Source of the DNA: Rhodopseudomonas sp. BAL398
GTDB taxonomy: Bacteria; Pseudomonadota; Alphaproteobacteria; Rhizobiales; Xanthobacteraceae
DNA: 64,000 nt
NCBI RefSeq assembly: GCF_033001325.1
Contig: NZ_CP133111.1
Span: 5,565,001 to 5,629,000 of the forward strand
Reading direction: 5' to 3'
In this document: positions 53,339 through 61,957 of the stretch, in pieces
Layout: every line of letters starts with the position of its first letter
How positions within the stretch are numbered: the first letter of the stretch is position 1
Notes under the pieces: generated by a model
What the model saw: only the letters and a program-made list of their open reading frames with translations
Database searches by the model: none
What the model was told of the DNA's origin: nothing
Position numbers and translations under genes: made by a program

Positions 53339-54534
53339 TCGTCATCGTTGCCGAGAACAGCTTTCTCGGCGTCGTAGCTGTAGAGCCAGTGTTGCTCGGG
53401 CGTGATGCGATCGCCGAACGCCTCGTTTTTCTTTCGGAACCGCTCGTTCCGCCGCGCCACTGCGTCTGCATCAGCGAGGTGATACCAGCCTTCGGCTTCA
53501 CGCGAATGCCGAACCATTCGGTTGGCGCGCTCCAATCGCAGCCCTTCATATTGGTTCAATGCGTTTTCTGGATTTGCGGCGCCAAGCTGCAGACACCGCG
53601 CCAACACCCACGCGTCCTCGATTCCCTGCCCGGCACCGGAAGCGTGGTAGGGCAGCATCGCATGCGCGGCATCCCCCATCAGCGCGATGCGGCCGGACAC
53701 CCAGCTGTCCAACGGATTTCGATCGTACATCGCCGTGACGAAGGTCTGCTTGGTGGCGGCGACGATGCGGGCCGGTCTGTCATACCAACCCTTGAATGCA
53801 GCCAGAATTTCATCTTTCGAGGCGGTCTGCGACCACGATTCCTGCTTGTTGCCATTGCTCGGACCGGTCGCTAGCCAGTTCAGCTTGCGACCGCCGGACA
53901 TGTAGTAATACACAAACGACAGATTTGGCCCCATGTCGATATAGGCGGATACGGGGATTTCGAGATCGCTGACGTCGGCGGCGTCGAGCACGCCGCGCCA
54001 GGACACGTACCCCGACGCGCGCGGCGGGTCCGGCTTAAAGATCTGCTCGCGAACGACGGAGTGGATCCCGTCTGCACCGATCACCACATCGCCCTCGAAG
54101 CGCTCACCGTTCTCGCACACGACCCAGGCCTGATTACCGTCCTGACCCATCGACTTGACCTTGTGGCCCATCCGCACCTTGCTGTGGTCGAGGCGTCGCG
54201 TTAGCGCATCGATCACATCCGGACGATAGGCGTGATAATAGGCGCTGCCATAGATCGCCCTGACCTGCGGCTTGAGCGCGACGCGCAGCACAGTCTCGCC
54301 AGTGTCCCAAACCGAATATTTGTGAAAGTCCGGCTCAGCGCAGAAGCTCTCGAGATCGTCGCCCAGCCCCAGCCATGTCAGGATACGAACCGCGTTCGGG
54401 CTGAGCTGGATGCCCGCACCGACCTCGCCGAAGCTCGTGGCCTGCTCGAGAAGCACGTAATCCACCTTAGCCTTCTGCAGACTGAGCGCCAGTGCCGAGC
54501 CGCCGATTCCCGCACCGATGATGATGACCTTCAT
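53314..54534 (-). CDS. FAD monooxygenase, salicylate/3-hydroxybenzoate/6-hydroxynicotinate hydroxylase type
   Basis: A 406-residue class A flavin hydroxylase. The FAD motif is VIIIGAGIGGSALALSLQKA, the DG motif is VVIGADGIHSVVREQIF, and the GD motif is IALMGDAAHAMLPYHASGAG, whose PYHASGAGQGIED form is typical of salicylate- and hydroxynicotinate-hydroxylases. AAGGAG lies before the ATG. The start overlaps the LivM stop (ATGA), which ties import and hydroxylation in one operon. An aromatic or heteroaromatic acid is the likely substrate. Confidence 0.87.
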   Translation of the reverse strand: MKVIIIGAGIGGSALALSLQKAKVDYVLLEQATSFGEVGAGIQLSPNAVRILTWLGLGDDLESFCAEPDFHKYSVWDTGETVLRVALKPQVRAIYGSAYYHAYRPDVIDALTRRLDHSKVRMGHKVKSMGQDGNQAWVVCENGERFEGDVVIGADGIHSVVREQIFKPDPPRASGYVSWRGVLDAADVSDLEIPVSAYIDMGPNLSFVYYYMSGGRKLNWLATGPSNGNKQESWSQTASKDEILAAFKGWYDRPARIVAATKQTFVTAMYDRNPLDSWVSGRIALMGDAAHAMLPYHASGAGQGIEDAWVLARCLQLGAANPENALNQYEGLRLERANRMVRHSREAEGWYHLADADAVARRNERFRKKNEAFGDRITPEQHWLYSYDAEKAVLGNDDEWRNLPAW

Positions 54535-55517
54535 TTTGTTCTCCTTCTCGACTTGAGCAGCCAATCGCCGCGAAACAAATGGTTCAACGTGCCGCAGATC
54601 CCTCGCGGAAACACCAAGATGCAGATGACGACCAGCAGGCCGTACAGCAGCGAGTCGAAGCCGGGCAGATTGCCGCCGAACTCCCCCCTCAGCCACTCAC
54701 CGAGAGGAAACAGCAAGATGGTGCCGATCACCGGCCCCCACACCGTTCCCATACCGCCGACCATCGTGAACAGGATCACCTTGATGGTGATGGACGGTCC
54801 GAAGAACGTCAGCGGATTCACGAACATGAGATATTGCGCGTAGATCGATCCCCCCAACGCGGTCAGAGCGCCGCTCGCGGCAAGCGCGACCATGCGTTCG
54901 CGCGCGGGGCTGATGCCCATGGCCTTCGCCGCCAGCGGATTTTCGCGGACCGCTCGGAACCGGTAACCAGGCGCCGATTGCGATAGCGCGGCGACGACGA
55001 TCTGACAGACGACCAGAAACCCCACGGCGGTCCACAGATACGACGCATCGGAGCCGAACTGCATGGCGCCCCAGCCGTTGGCCGACGGCAGGCTGATGCC
55101 GCGACTAGCACCGAACGGCTCGAAGCTGTCGAGACTGATATAGGCCATCTCGGCGATCGCAAGCGTCATCACCGCGAAGGCGAGATCGCCGATGGCGCAG
55201 CGCTCCGCCAACCAAGCTATAGCCACCCCGGCGAGCGCCGCGAGCAGGGCGCCCGCAATCATGCCGATCCATGGGCTGATGCCGTAATGGCTAAACAGCA
55301 GCACCGACGTGTAGGCGCCGATGCCGAAGAACAATCCATGCCCGAACGAGAACGTTCCTGCGATGCCGCCCGCGAGATTCCACGCCGACGCGACGCCAGC
55401 ATAGATCACGGCGAGAAACACCACGCCGACCCAATAATGCGGCATCGTCTCGGCCACTGCGAGCGCGGCAACGATGACCAAAGCGTTGAGCGCGACTTGT
55501 AGCAAAGCTGTCTTCAT
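54531..55517 (-). CDS. Branched-chain-type ABC permease LivM
   Basis: A 328-residue inner-membrane permease of the LivM family. Conserved segments are NLAGGIAGTFSFGHGLFFGI, RFRAVRENPLAAKAMGISP and FTMVGGMGTVWGPVIGT. The ATG at 55517 overlaps the LivH stop (ATGA). It completes the importer with LivH, LivF, LivG and the binding protein upstream, all on this strand. Confidence 0.87.
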   Translation of the reverse strand: MKTALLQVALNALVIVAALAVAETMPHYWVGVVFLAVIYAGVASAWNLAGGIAGTFSFGHGLFFGIGAYTSVLLFSHYGISPWIGMIAGALLAALAGVAIAWLAERCAIGDLAFAVMTLAIAEMAYISLDSFEPFGASRGISLPSANGWGAMQFGSDASYLWTAVGFLVVCQIVVAALSQSAPGYRFRAVRENPLAAKAMGISPARERMVALAASGALTALGGSIYAQYLMFVNPLTFFGPSITIKVILFTMVGGMGTVWGPVIGTILLFPLGEWLRGEFGGNLPGFDSLLYGLLVVICILVFPRGICGTLNHLFRGDWLLKSRRRTK

Positions 55518-56383
55518 GGCCGGAACCTCATGGCCGCGAAGCCGCCAGGGCGGAGCATCAGCACGCCGACCAGCAGTGCATAAGGCAGCAGTGCGCCGAA
55601 CGACCCGGGAAGAAACAGCAGCCCGAGCGCCTGAGCGACCCCGACGACCAGTCCCGCGATCATGGTGCCGACCAAGGAGCCCATGCCACCGACGATCATG
55701 ATGACAAGCGACAGAACGGTGTATTGCAGACCGATGTCCGGTGTGAGCGTCACGATCGAGCTCATCGGCGGCGCGATGATGCCCAGCATGCCGATCCCGA
55801 TCGCCCATGTCAGTCCCTCGAGACGCTCGACCGACAAGCCGGCCAAACGTGCCGCCAGATTGTCATTCGCCACCGCTCGCACGTAGCGGCCGAAATCTGA
55901 CCGCTGCAACGCGATTGCCAACGCTCCCAATCCGGCCAGCGAGACCGCCGAACCGGCGATCGTCGTCCGCGTGAACCCGGTGCCGAGAATGTGCACGAAT
56001 TGCGAGTTGAGCGGATTTTCCACGGACTGCAGATCGCCACCGAAACCGATCAGCATGCCCGCCTCAATGACGAAGGAAAGTCCGAGCAGAAGCTGAACGG
56101 CAAGCAAATGATGCCGGGTCCGGATCGGATGGATCAATGCCCAATACAGCGCCCAGCCGACACAGGCCATCAGCGGCACCAGGACCAGCGCGAACAGCAG
56201 CGGGTTGATGTCGGTCAGCCGGCTGAGCGCGTAGGTCAAATACATCGCGAGCACGAACAGCGAGCCGTGAGCAAAATTCGTTGTCCCGGAGATGCGATAA
56301 ATCAGCGTCATTCCAGCCGTCAGAAAGCCCAGCATAAGTCCAGTCAGAAGGCCCTGGATGAGGCCAGACACGACAAGTCCCAT
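55514..56383 (-). CDS. Branched-chain-type ABC permease LivH
   Basis: A 289-residue LivH-type permease with RISGTTNFAHGSLFVLAMYL, AVANDNLAARLAGLSVERLE and LSLVIMIVGGMGSLVGTMIA. The ATG shares one base with the LivF stop (TGATG). It partners with LivM in the membrane channel. Confidence 0.87.
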   Translation of the reverse strand: MGLVVSGLIQGLLTGLMLGFLTAGMTLIYRISGTTNFAHGSLFVLAMYLTYALSRLTDINPLLFALVLVPLMACVGWALYWALIHPIRTRHHLLAVQLLLGLSFVIEAGMLIGFGGDLQSVENPLNSQFVHILGTGFTRTTIAGSAVSLAGLGALAIALQRSDFGRYVRAVANDNLAARLAGLSVERLEGLTWAIGIGMLGIIAPPMSSIVTLTPDIGLQYTVLSLVIMIVGGMGSLVGTMIAGLVVGVAQALGLLFLPGSFGALLPYALLVGVLMLRPGGFAAMRFRP

Positions 56384-57078
56384 CACGTTAGATACACCTT
56401 CCCCAGAGCCGCCTCTTTCAACTGCGCGCTATCGCCTTCGAGCACGATGCGGCCTCCGGTCATGACGTAGCCGCGGGTGCACAGATCGAGACTGAGCTCG
56501 GCATTCTGCTCCGAGAGCAGGATCGTGGTGCCGGTGGCATGAACCTCTCGTAACGTCGTGAACACTTCATCGATCGCGACCGGGGACAGCCCAAGCGTCG
56601 GCTCGTCGATGAGAAGCAGGCGCGGCTCCGCCATCAGCGCGCGGGTGATGACGACGAGCTGCTGCTGGCCGCCGGACAGGGTCCCAGCGCGGCGGGATCG
56701 CAATTCGGCGAGTAGCGGAAGCGCACCGAGCAATTCGTCGAGCCGACGGCGACGTGCCCGCGGTTTCAGCCGTGCCCCGCCGACCAGCAAATTTTCCTCG
56801 ACCGACAAATCGGAAAAGATGTGCCTACCTTCGGGAATCTGGATGACACCCCGGTCGACGACCTGGTTGGAGCGCAGCTCGCCGATGGCCTCGTCGGCGA
56901 ATTTGATCGAGCCGGAGCGCGCCGGCACCAAGCCGGAAACGGCGCGCAGCAACGTTGTTTTTCCGGCGTTGTTCGGGCCCAGCAACGCGACGCATTCATT
57001 GTGGCCGACCCGCATGCTGACGTCGTGCAGCACATCGACCTTTCCGTAGCTGACAAATAGGTTGTCGATTTCAAGCAA
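56383..57078 (-). CDS. ABC transporter ATP-binding protein LivF
   Basis: A 231-residue ATPase subunit. Walker A reads GPNNAGKTT (an N where most LivF have G), the signature is LSGGQQQ, Walker B is LLLIDEPTLGL, and the switch histidine is replaced by Q/N in LLSEQN, as is normal for LivF. The start is TTG, inside the LivG end. It drives import with LivG. Confidence 0.87.
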   Translation of the reverse strand: MLEIDNLFVSYGKVDVLHDVSMRVGHNECVALLGPNNAGKTTLLRAVSGLVPARSGSIKFADEAIGELRSNQVVDRGVIQIPEGRHIFSDLSVEENLLVGGARLKPRARRRRLDELLGALPLLAELRSRRAGTLSGGQQQLVVITRALMAEPRLLLIDEPTLGLSPVAIDEVFTTLREVHATGTTILLSEQNAELSLDLCTRGYVMTGGRIVLEGDSAQLKEAALGKVYLT

Positions 57079-57787
57079 AGGATGCTCTCTTCCTTGTGCC
57101 GAGATACGCGGCGGTGACGCCGGGATCGCGGGCGACCACCTCCGGAGCGCCCTGCGCGATCATGCGCCCCGACGCCATGACGTAGATGTGTCGACACAGC
57201 GACCGCACCACGTGCATGACGTGCTCAACGATGACGACGGCGACGCCGCTCTGGTGGAGCAGCTGTATTTGCTCGCACATGAATTCGGCTTCCGGCAACG
57301 TCAGGCCGGCCATGACCTCGTCGAACAAAACGACTTTAGGCCGCGCGAGGATGCAGCGAGCAAGCTCGATCCGCCGGATCATGCCGGGGTTCAGCTCCGT
57401 GGCGCACGCGCTCCACGGAATGTCGAAGGTTGCCGCGGCGCTGCGCGCGCGTTCGTGCGCATCCCTCAACTTGCTGTGCAGCAACGCGGCGGTCGTCAGC
57501 ACATCCCCGGCTGAGAGTTCGGGAAACAGCTCCAGTTCCTGGAAGCTCCGGACGATGCCGAGCCGCGCACGCTGGTGCGCGGGCAAGCTTTCGATCCGTC
57601 GCCCATTGAAGCTGATCGTACCAGCGTGCGGCCGCTCGAAGCCGCTGAGCAGGCGAAATAGCGTGCTCTTGCCGGCACCATTGGGGCCGATGATGCCGTA
57701 GATCTTGTCGTTTCCGATCGACAGACTCACGTCGCTCACGGCCCGAAGGTGGCCGTAGGATTTGGAGATACCTGATGCCTCGAGCAT
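57071..57787 (-). CDS. ABC transporter ATP-binding protein LivG
   Basis: A 238-residue LivG-type ATPase. Walker A is GPNGAGKST and Walker B is VVLFDEVMAGL, and the H-loop is VIVEHVMHVV. The expected signature (usually LPYGxQR or LSGGQ-like) reads LNPGMIRR, an unusual form. The Q-loop is SFQELELFPEL. Ten bases follow the binding-protein stop. Confidence 0.83.
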   Translation of the reverse strand: MLEASGISKSYGHLRAVSDVSLSIGNDKIYGIIGPNGAGKSTLFRLLSGFERPHAGTISFNGRRIESLPAHQRARLGIVRSFQELELFPELSAGDVLTTAALLHSKLRDAHERARSAAATFDIPWSACATELNPGMIRRIELARCILARPKVVLFDEVMAGLTLPEAEFMCEQIQLLHQSGVAVVIVEHVMHVVRSLCRHIYVMASGRMIAQGAPEVVARDPGVTAAYLGTRKRASFA

Positions 57788-57796
57788 TGCGTCCGC

Positions 57797-59056
57797 CTAC
57801 CAAGCGTAAGAACCGGTTGCGAGATTGGGCGGATAGATCACCGTCTTGTGGCCCTCGTTCCAATGCACGAAGAGTGCGACCGGGTTTTTCGGCTTTCCCG
57901 AAGCTTCGTAGGCGACGCCGTTTTCGAACTGCGGCATCGTAACCCGCGGGCTGTCGGCCGGCAGTTGGACCGCGTGCACTGCCGCCGCGAGCTTGGTGGG
58001 ATCGGACGATTTGGCGTCTTCCAGCGCCTGAACGACCAGCCAGGCAGCCTGGGCGCCAGCCGCCATGCCCTGATCAATCTCCTCGTCCTTGAAGCCGGCC
58101 TTGGTGGCCGCCGAGACGAGCCATTCGACGCCCGGCGTCTTCACGCCGTTGTCAAACTGCGCCAGAGCGAAGGTCTTTCCGGACAGCGCCTTCGGGGCGA
58201 TGTCGCCGAGCAATTGCCACATCCGATCGTTGCTGAACGCGTCCGATCCGCCGATCCAGATGGGCGGGCTCGTGTAGTTTTGCGCGACGCGCGCCTGATG
58301 CAGCAGGATCCCGTCCTGCAAATATCCGATCGAGATCACGGCATTCGGATCGGTCGCCTTTACCCGCTGGACGATCGGCGTCATATCCCCGACCTTGGGC
58401 GGGAAGCCGAAGGTTTCCAGCACCTTGATGTTAGATTTCTTCAACACGGCGACGGCCGCCTGGCTAGCGGTCTTGCCGTAGTCGTTGTTCGGAAACGTCA
58501 GCGCGGTCGTCTTGATGCCGGCGCTGTGATTTTGGTTGAGCCAGTTGACGAATTCGGCGTAGCTCTCGCCGAACTGGCTCGAGGTCATCGAAACGGTCGT
58601 AAAGTACTTGTAGTTGCGCTCGAATAGTCCATCGAACGAAGCCTGCGTCGAGATCACGCCGACGCCGGCGCGCTCCGCTACCGGCGCGGCCGCTTCGGCC
58701 TCCGGCGTGGAATAAGGCCCGATCACGATCTTCGCCTGTTCCTGGCCGATCAGCCGGCGTGCTTCTTGTGCGGTAGTCACCTGGTCGGACGCATCGTCGG
58801 CGACCACCAGATCGAGCTTCGCGCCGCCGAGCGCCTTGATGCCGCCGCTGCGATTGACCTCCTGGATGACCAGATCGACGCCGCGCTTGTTAGCCTGCCC
58901 CGCCGAGGCGTAGCGTCCGGACAGCGGCAGCAGCACGCCGATCTTTATATTGGTCTCCGCGGCTAACGCGGCTCCGCACAGGGCGGTCGACGACATCGCC
59001 ATAACAACGGCACACAGGCCGGCCAGGTAGCCACGTTGTTCGAATTTCCTGCTCAT
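57797..59056 (-). CDS. ABC transporter substrate-binding protein, LivJ-like
   Basis: A 419-residue periplasmic binding protein with signal peptide (VVMAMSSTALCGAALAAE) and the family start IKIGVLLPLSGRYASAGQAN. The middle region has ALTFPNNDYGKTASQAAV. AGGAG precedes the ATG. It is the receptor for the LivFGHM set downstream. Judging by the monooxygenase and CoA-transferase, the ligand is more likely an aromatic acid than an amino acid (inference). Confidence 0.87.
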   Translation of the reverse strand: MSRKFEQRGYLAGLCAVVMAMSSTALCGAALAAETNIKIGVLLPLSGRYASAGQANKRGVDLVIQEVNRSGGIKALGGAKLDLVVADDASDQVTTAQEARRLIGQEQAKIVIGPYSTPEAEAAAPVAERAGVGVISTQASFDGLFERNYKYFTTVSMTSSQFGESYAEFVNWLNQNHSAGIKTTALTFPNNDYGKTASQAAVAVLKKSNIKVLETFGFPPKVGDMTPIVQRVKATDPNAVISIGYLQDGILLHQARVAQNYTSPPIWIGGSDAFSNDRMWQLLGDIAPKALSGKTFALAQFDNGVKTPGVEWLVSAATKAGFKDEEIDQGMAAGAQAAWLVVQALEDAKSSDPTKLAAAVHAVQLPADSPRVTMPQFENGVAYEASGKPKNPVALFVHWNEGHKTVIYPPNLATGSYAW

Positions 59057-59152
59057 CGTTTCCTACTCCTTTTTGATTGTTGAGTGCCGGCCGATTGTTG
59101 CGTTCAATCTTGTGTGGCCGGAACTGCCCCTGGCTGCGGGGCGTTGCGCCGT

Positions 59153-60346
59153 TCATCCCGTCACGATGGCTCCCGTGCGAGCGAGTTCTTCAATCCTTGC
59201 GGCGTCGTAGCCGCAAACCTCGGCTAGCACCGCGCCGGTGTGCTCGCCGAGCCGGGGCGGATAGGACAGTGTCCGATCGGACGACCATTTCAACGGGTTG
59301 CCAAGAAACGACAGGCTGTTGCCGGTCGCAGGGTTGACCAGCGTTTCGACCATGCTGCGCAGCGCGGTGACCTCATGGTCGAGCGCTTCGTCGACCTCGT
59401 TGAGGGCGCCGGCCGGAATCCGTTCCGCCTTCAGCCGTTCGACCCAATCGGCCGCCGACTTTGTCGAAAAGATCGACTGCAGCGTCTTCGCCAGAACATC
59501 GACATGAGCAATCCGCCCCGCCCCCGTGGCGAACCGGTCGTCCTCGGCCAGTTCGGGGTGGCCGACGGCGCTGCTGAACTTCTTGAAGAACGCGTCGCCG
59601 GTCGGCGAGATCACGAAGTATTTGCCGTCGGAACCGGAGAACACTTCGCTCGGCGCGATCATGTGATGTCGCGAGCCATTGCGGCGCGGCACTTCACCGG
59701 AGATGAAATAGTTCTGCGCCTGCCAAGTCAGCAGCGCCACCTGGCAGTCGAACAACGACACCTGGATTTCCTGGCCCACGCCGCTGCGCGACGCACCGAA
59801 CAGCGCGCCGACCAGACCCAGCGCCAGATAGAGCCCGCCGGCGAGATCGGCTACCTGATAACCGGCGCGCACCGGCTTGCCGTCGCGCTCGCCGGTCAGG
59901 CTCATGAAGCCGGCCTGCGCCTGAATCACGAGATCGAAGGCCGGCGTGCTGCGATACTCGCCCTCGTCGTGGAACCCGATCAACTGCCCGACGCAGATCT
60001 TCGGATTGATGGCCTTCAGCGTCTGAAGATCGACACCCAGCCTTTTCGGCACGTCGGGCGCGAAATTGTGGATCACGGCGTCGGAATGTCGGACGAGTTC
60101 GTCGAACGCGGCACGTCCACTGTCCTGCTTGAGATCAATTGCGACACTGCGCTTACCGCGATTGACCGACAGGAAGAATGACGACTCCCCGTCCGCGAAA
60201 TGCGGCGGAACGGCCCGCGCCAGATCGCCGTCGAGCGACTCGATCTTCACCACATCGGCTCCCATCTGCGCAAGCAATTGCCCCGCGAACGGCCCTCCGA
60301 GCACCCAACCCATGTCCAGGACGCGGACACCTTCCAACATCGCCAT
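59153..60346 (-). CDS. Family III CoA-transferase (CaiB/BaiF)
   Basis: A 397-residue CoA-transferase with VRVLDMGWVLGGPFAGQLLA, GADVVKIESLDGD and catalytic aspartate in YQVADLAGGLYLALG. It follows the IclR gene by three bases and precedes the binding-protein gene. It would activate the imported acid or pass CoA to a ring-cleavage product. Confidence 0.86.
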   Translation of the reverse strand: MAMLEGVRVLDMGWVLGGPFAGQLLAQMGADVVKIESLDGDLARAVPPHFADGESSFFLSVNRGKRSVAIDLKQDSGRAAFDELVRHSDAVIHNFAPDVPKRLGVDLQTLKAINPKICVGQLIGFHDEGEYRSTPAFDLVIQAQAGFMSLTGERDGKPVRAGYQVADLAGGLYLALGLVGALFGASRSGVGQEIQVSLFDCQVALLTWQAQNYFISGEVPRRNGSRHHMIAPSEVFSGSDGKYFVISPTGDAFFKKFSSAVGHPELAEDDRFATGAGRIAHVDVLAKTLQSIFSTKSAADWVERLKAERIPAGALNEVDEALDHEVTALRSMVETLVNPATGNSLSFLGNPLKWSSDRTLSYPPRLGEHTGAVLAEVCGYDAARIEELARTGAIVTG

Positions 60347-60349
60347 GCA

Positions 60350-61102
60350 TTAAGCTCCATGCAGATTTTGTACGGCCGACACCAGCATCGGCGGCCAAGT
60401 CGCGATCCGCTCGCGGTCAATCCCATTGCCGCGTGAAGGCCACAAAATGCTCATCGCTCCGTGCGCGTAGCCGTCGCTCTTCAGAATCGGCACGGATATC
60501 GAATTGGTGCCGACGACGCGCTCGCCGGAACTGATCGCGAAGCCGGCCTTCTTCACCTCGGCCAGTTTGGTACGGAGCTTGGTCGGATCGACGATACTTT
60601 TTGCGGTGATGCGTTCTAGCTTCTGATCGAACACGGCGGCCTGGACGGACGGATCGCTGAACGCGAGGACCACTCGCCCCCCCGCACTGATGTGCAGCGG
60701 AGCGGCGTTTCCGAGCTTGTTGGCGTAGCGGATCGGCTGGGTGCTTTCGATCTCGTAGATCGTCACGTTGAACAGATCCCGCCGCTCCGACAGGCTGACG
60801 GTCTCGTTAGTCTGCTGCGCGATGTCGCGCATAATCGGAATGGCGGCAGCGAGCATCGCGTTGCGCCCGAGGGCAGCGCGCGCGAGCAGCAGTGAGGCGG
60901 AACCCAGCCCGTAAGCCCCTCCCTCGTGGGCTTCAACAAAACCGTATTTGGTGAAGCTCTGGAGCAGGCGGTGAACGGTCGACTTGTTCATGTCAGCGGC
61001 GGTCGCGATCTGCCTCAACGGAACACGCGCACCGTCTTCGCGCTCGCAGAGATCAGCCAGCACCTTCAGAAGCTTCAGACCCTGTTCGAGCGTGCGGCTC
61101 AT
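60350..61102 (-). CDS. IclR-family transcriptional regulator
   Basis: A 250-residue IclR regulator: N-terminal winged helix (VPLRQIATAADMNKSTVHRL) and C-terminal effector domain (VSLSERRDLFNVTIYEIEST, ISSGERVVGTNSISVPI). It is first in the operon, so it is cotranscribed with the catabolic and transport genes and probably autoregulated at the palindrome just upstream. Confidence 0.87.
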   Translation of the reverse strand: MSRTLEQGLKLLKVLADLCEREDGARVPLRQIATAADMNKSTVHRLLQSFTKYGFVEAHEGGAYGLGSASLLLARAALGRNAMLAAAIPIMRDIAQQTNETVSLSERRDLFNVTIYEIESTQPIRYANKLGNAAPLHISAGGRVVLAFSDPSVQAAVFDQKLERITAKSIVDPTKLRTKLAEVKKAGFAISSGERVVGTNSISVPILKSDGYAHGAMSILWPSRGNGIDRERIATWPPMLVSAVQNLHGA

Positions 61103-61116
61103 TTACGATCCTTGTG

Positions 61117-61135
61117 CGTTTCACTATGTGAAACG
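61117..61135. promoter_or_regulatory. 19-base palindrome, candidate IclR operator
   Basis: cgtttcactatgtgaaacg is a perfect inverted repeat around TAT, 15 bases before the IclR start. A further half-site, cgtttca, lies at 61137-61143. Palindromes of GTTTCAC type with extra half-sites fit IclR binding regions. Confidence 0.5.
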
Positions 61136-61143
61136 TCGTTTCA

Positions 61144-61957
61144 TTTATTATCTTTTTTAGAACGGTGCTGTGCCACCGTCAAGTCCGCAGTACCCTGCGA
61201 GGCCGACGTTCTCGTTCGTTCGCGGGAGAAGCTCGGTTTCGTCGGTGCTTTGTTCTCAACTCGAACCGCTCCGGCACCGGCGATGGATTGCGAGATCCAT
61301 CTTTTCGAAGGGGGCGTCGGTGGTATCGATCACGCTCGAGGGCCGGCTCCGCGACGGTGACTACGACCGAGACGCCATGCGTAACGAGGGGCCGATAGAT
61401 TAAGCGTCGCCGCGCGCGGCCCAAATACCGCGGAGAGCTCGATGAGCAATATCGCAGACCGGTTCGTCCTCGCCGTGGTCGAGGCCATCCATGTCGATCG
61501 CAAATCCAGCGCAGGAGTAATCGTTCGATCGATTGCAAGTGTCGGTGTCAGATCATGGCACCTAGTGTCGCTTCGCCAATAAGCGGAGTTTGATTCGCTA
61601 GCGGGTATTGCGGACCTGGCGAACCTTAACCCGGGCACAAGAAGCCGCGCGGTCGATGGGCATGCAAGCGCCGCATCGTCGACGACGAAGCACGCCAGAT
61701 CGCTTTGCGGCTGCCGAAGGGGACTGTTTCGGCCAAGGGCCGAACGGTGGTGCCACTGGTGCGACCGAAGCTCTAGGACCAGCTGCTCGCTGTCGCTGAC
61801 CCGGAGCCTCAACCGGACAAACCGGGCGATCAACCGATCGGCCCGAAGCCGGGCGGAGGCAAAGCCCCGCGCGGCAAGGTTCCAAAAGAAATGGCCAGGG
61901 CGGCCCGCCCTAACGCGCGAGCCCCCATCTCGTGTTCCAGAGCTGCAGTCGAGCTAT
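61144..61957. other. Long region with no convincing intact gene
   Basis: About 810 bases. A plus-strand frame at about 61680-61950 reads DDEARQIALRLPKGTVSAKG, then an in-frame TAG, then DQLLAVADPEPQPDKPGDQP and a Lys/Pro-rich tail. It looks like a decayed coding region, but I do not recognise it. Minus-strand arginine-rich frames look like shadows. No repeat or RNA was seen. Confidence 0.35.
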
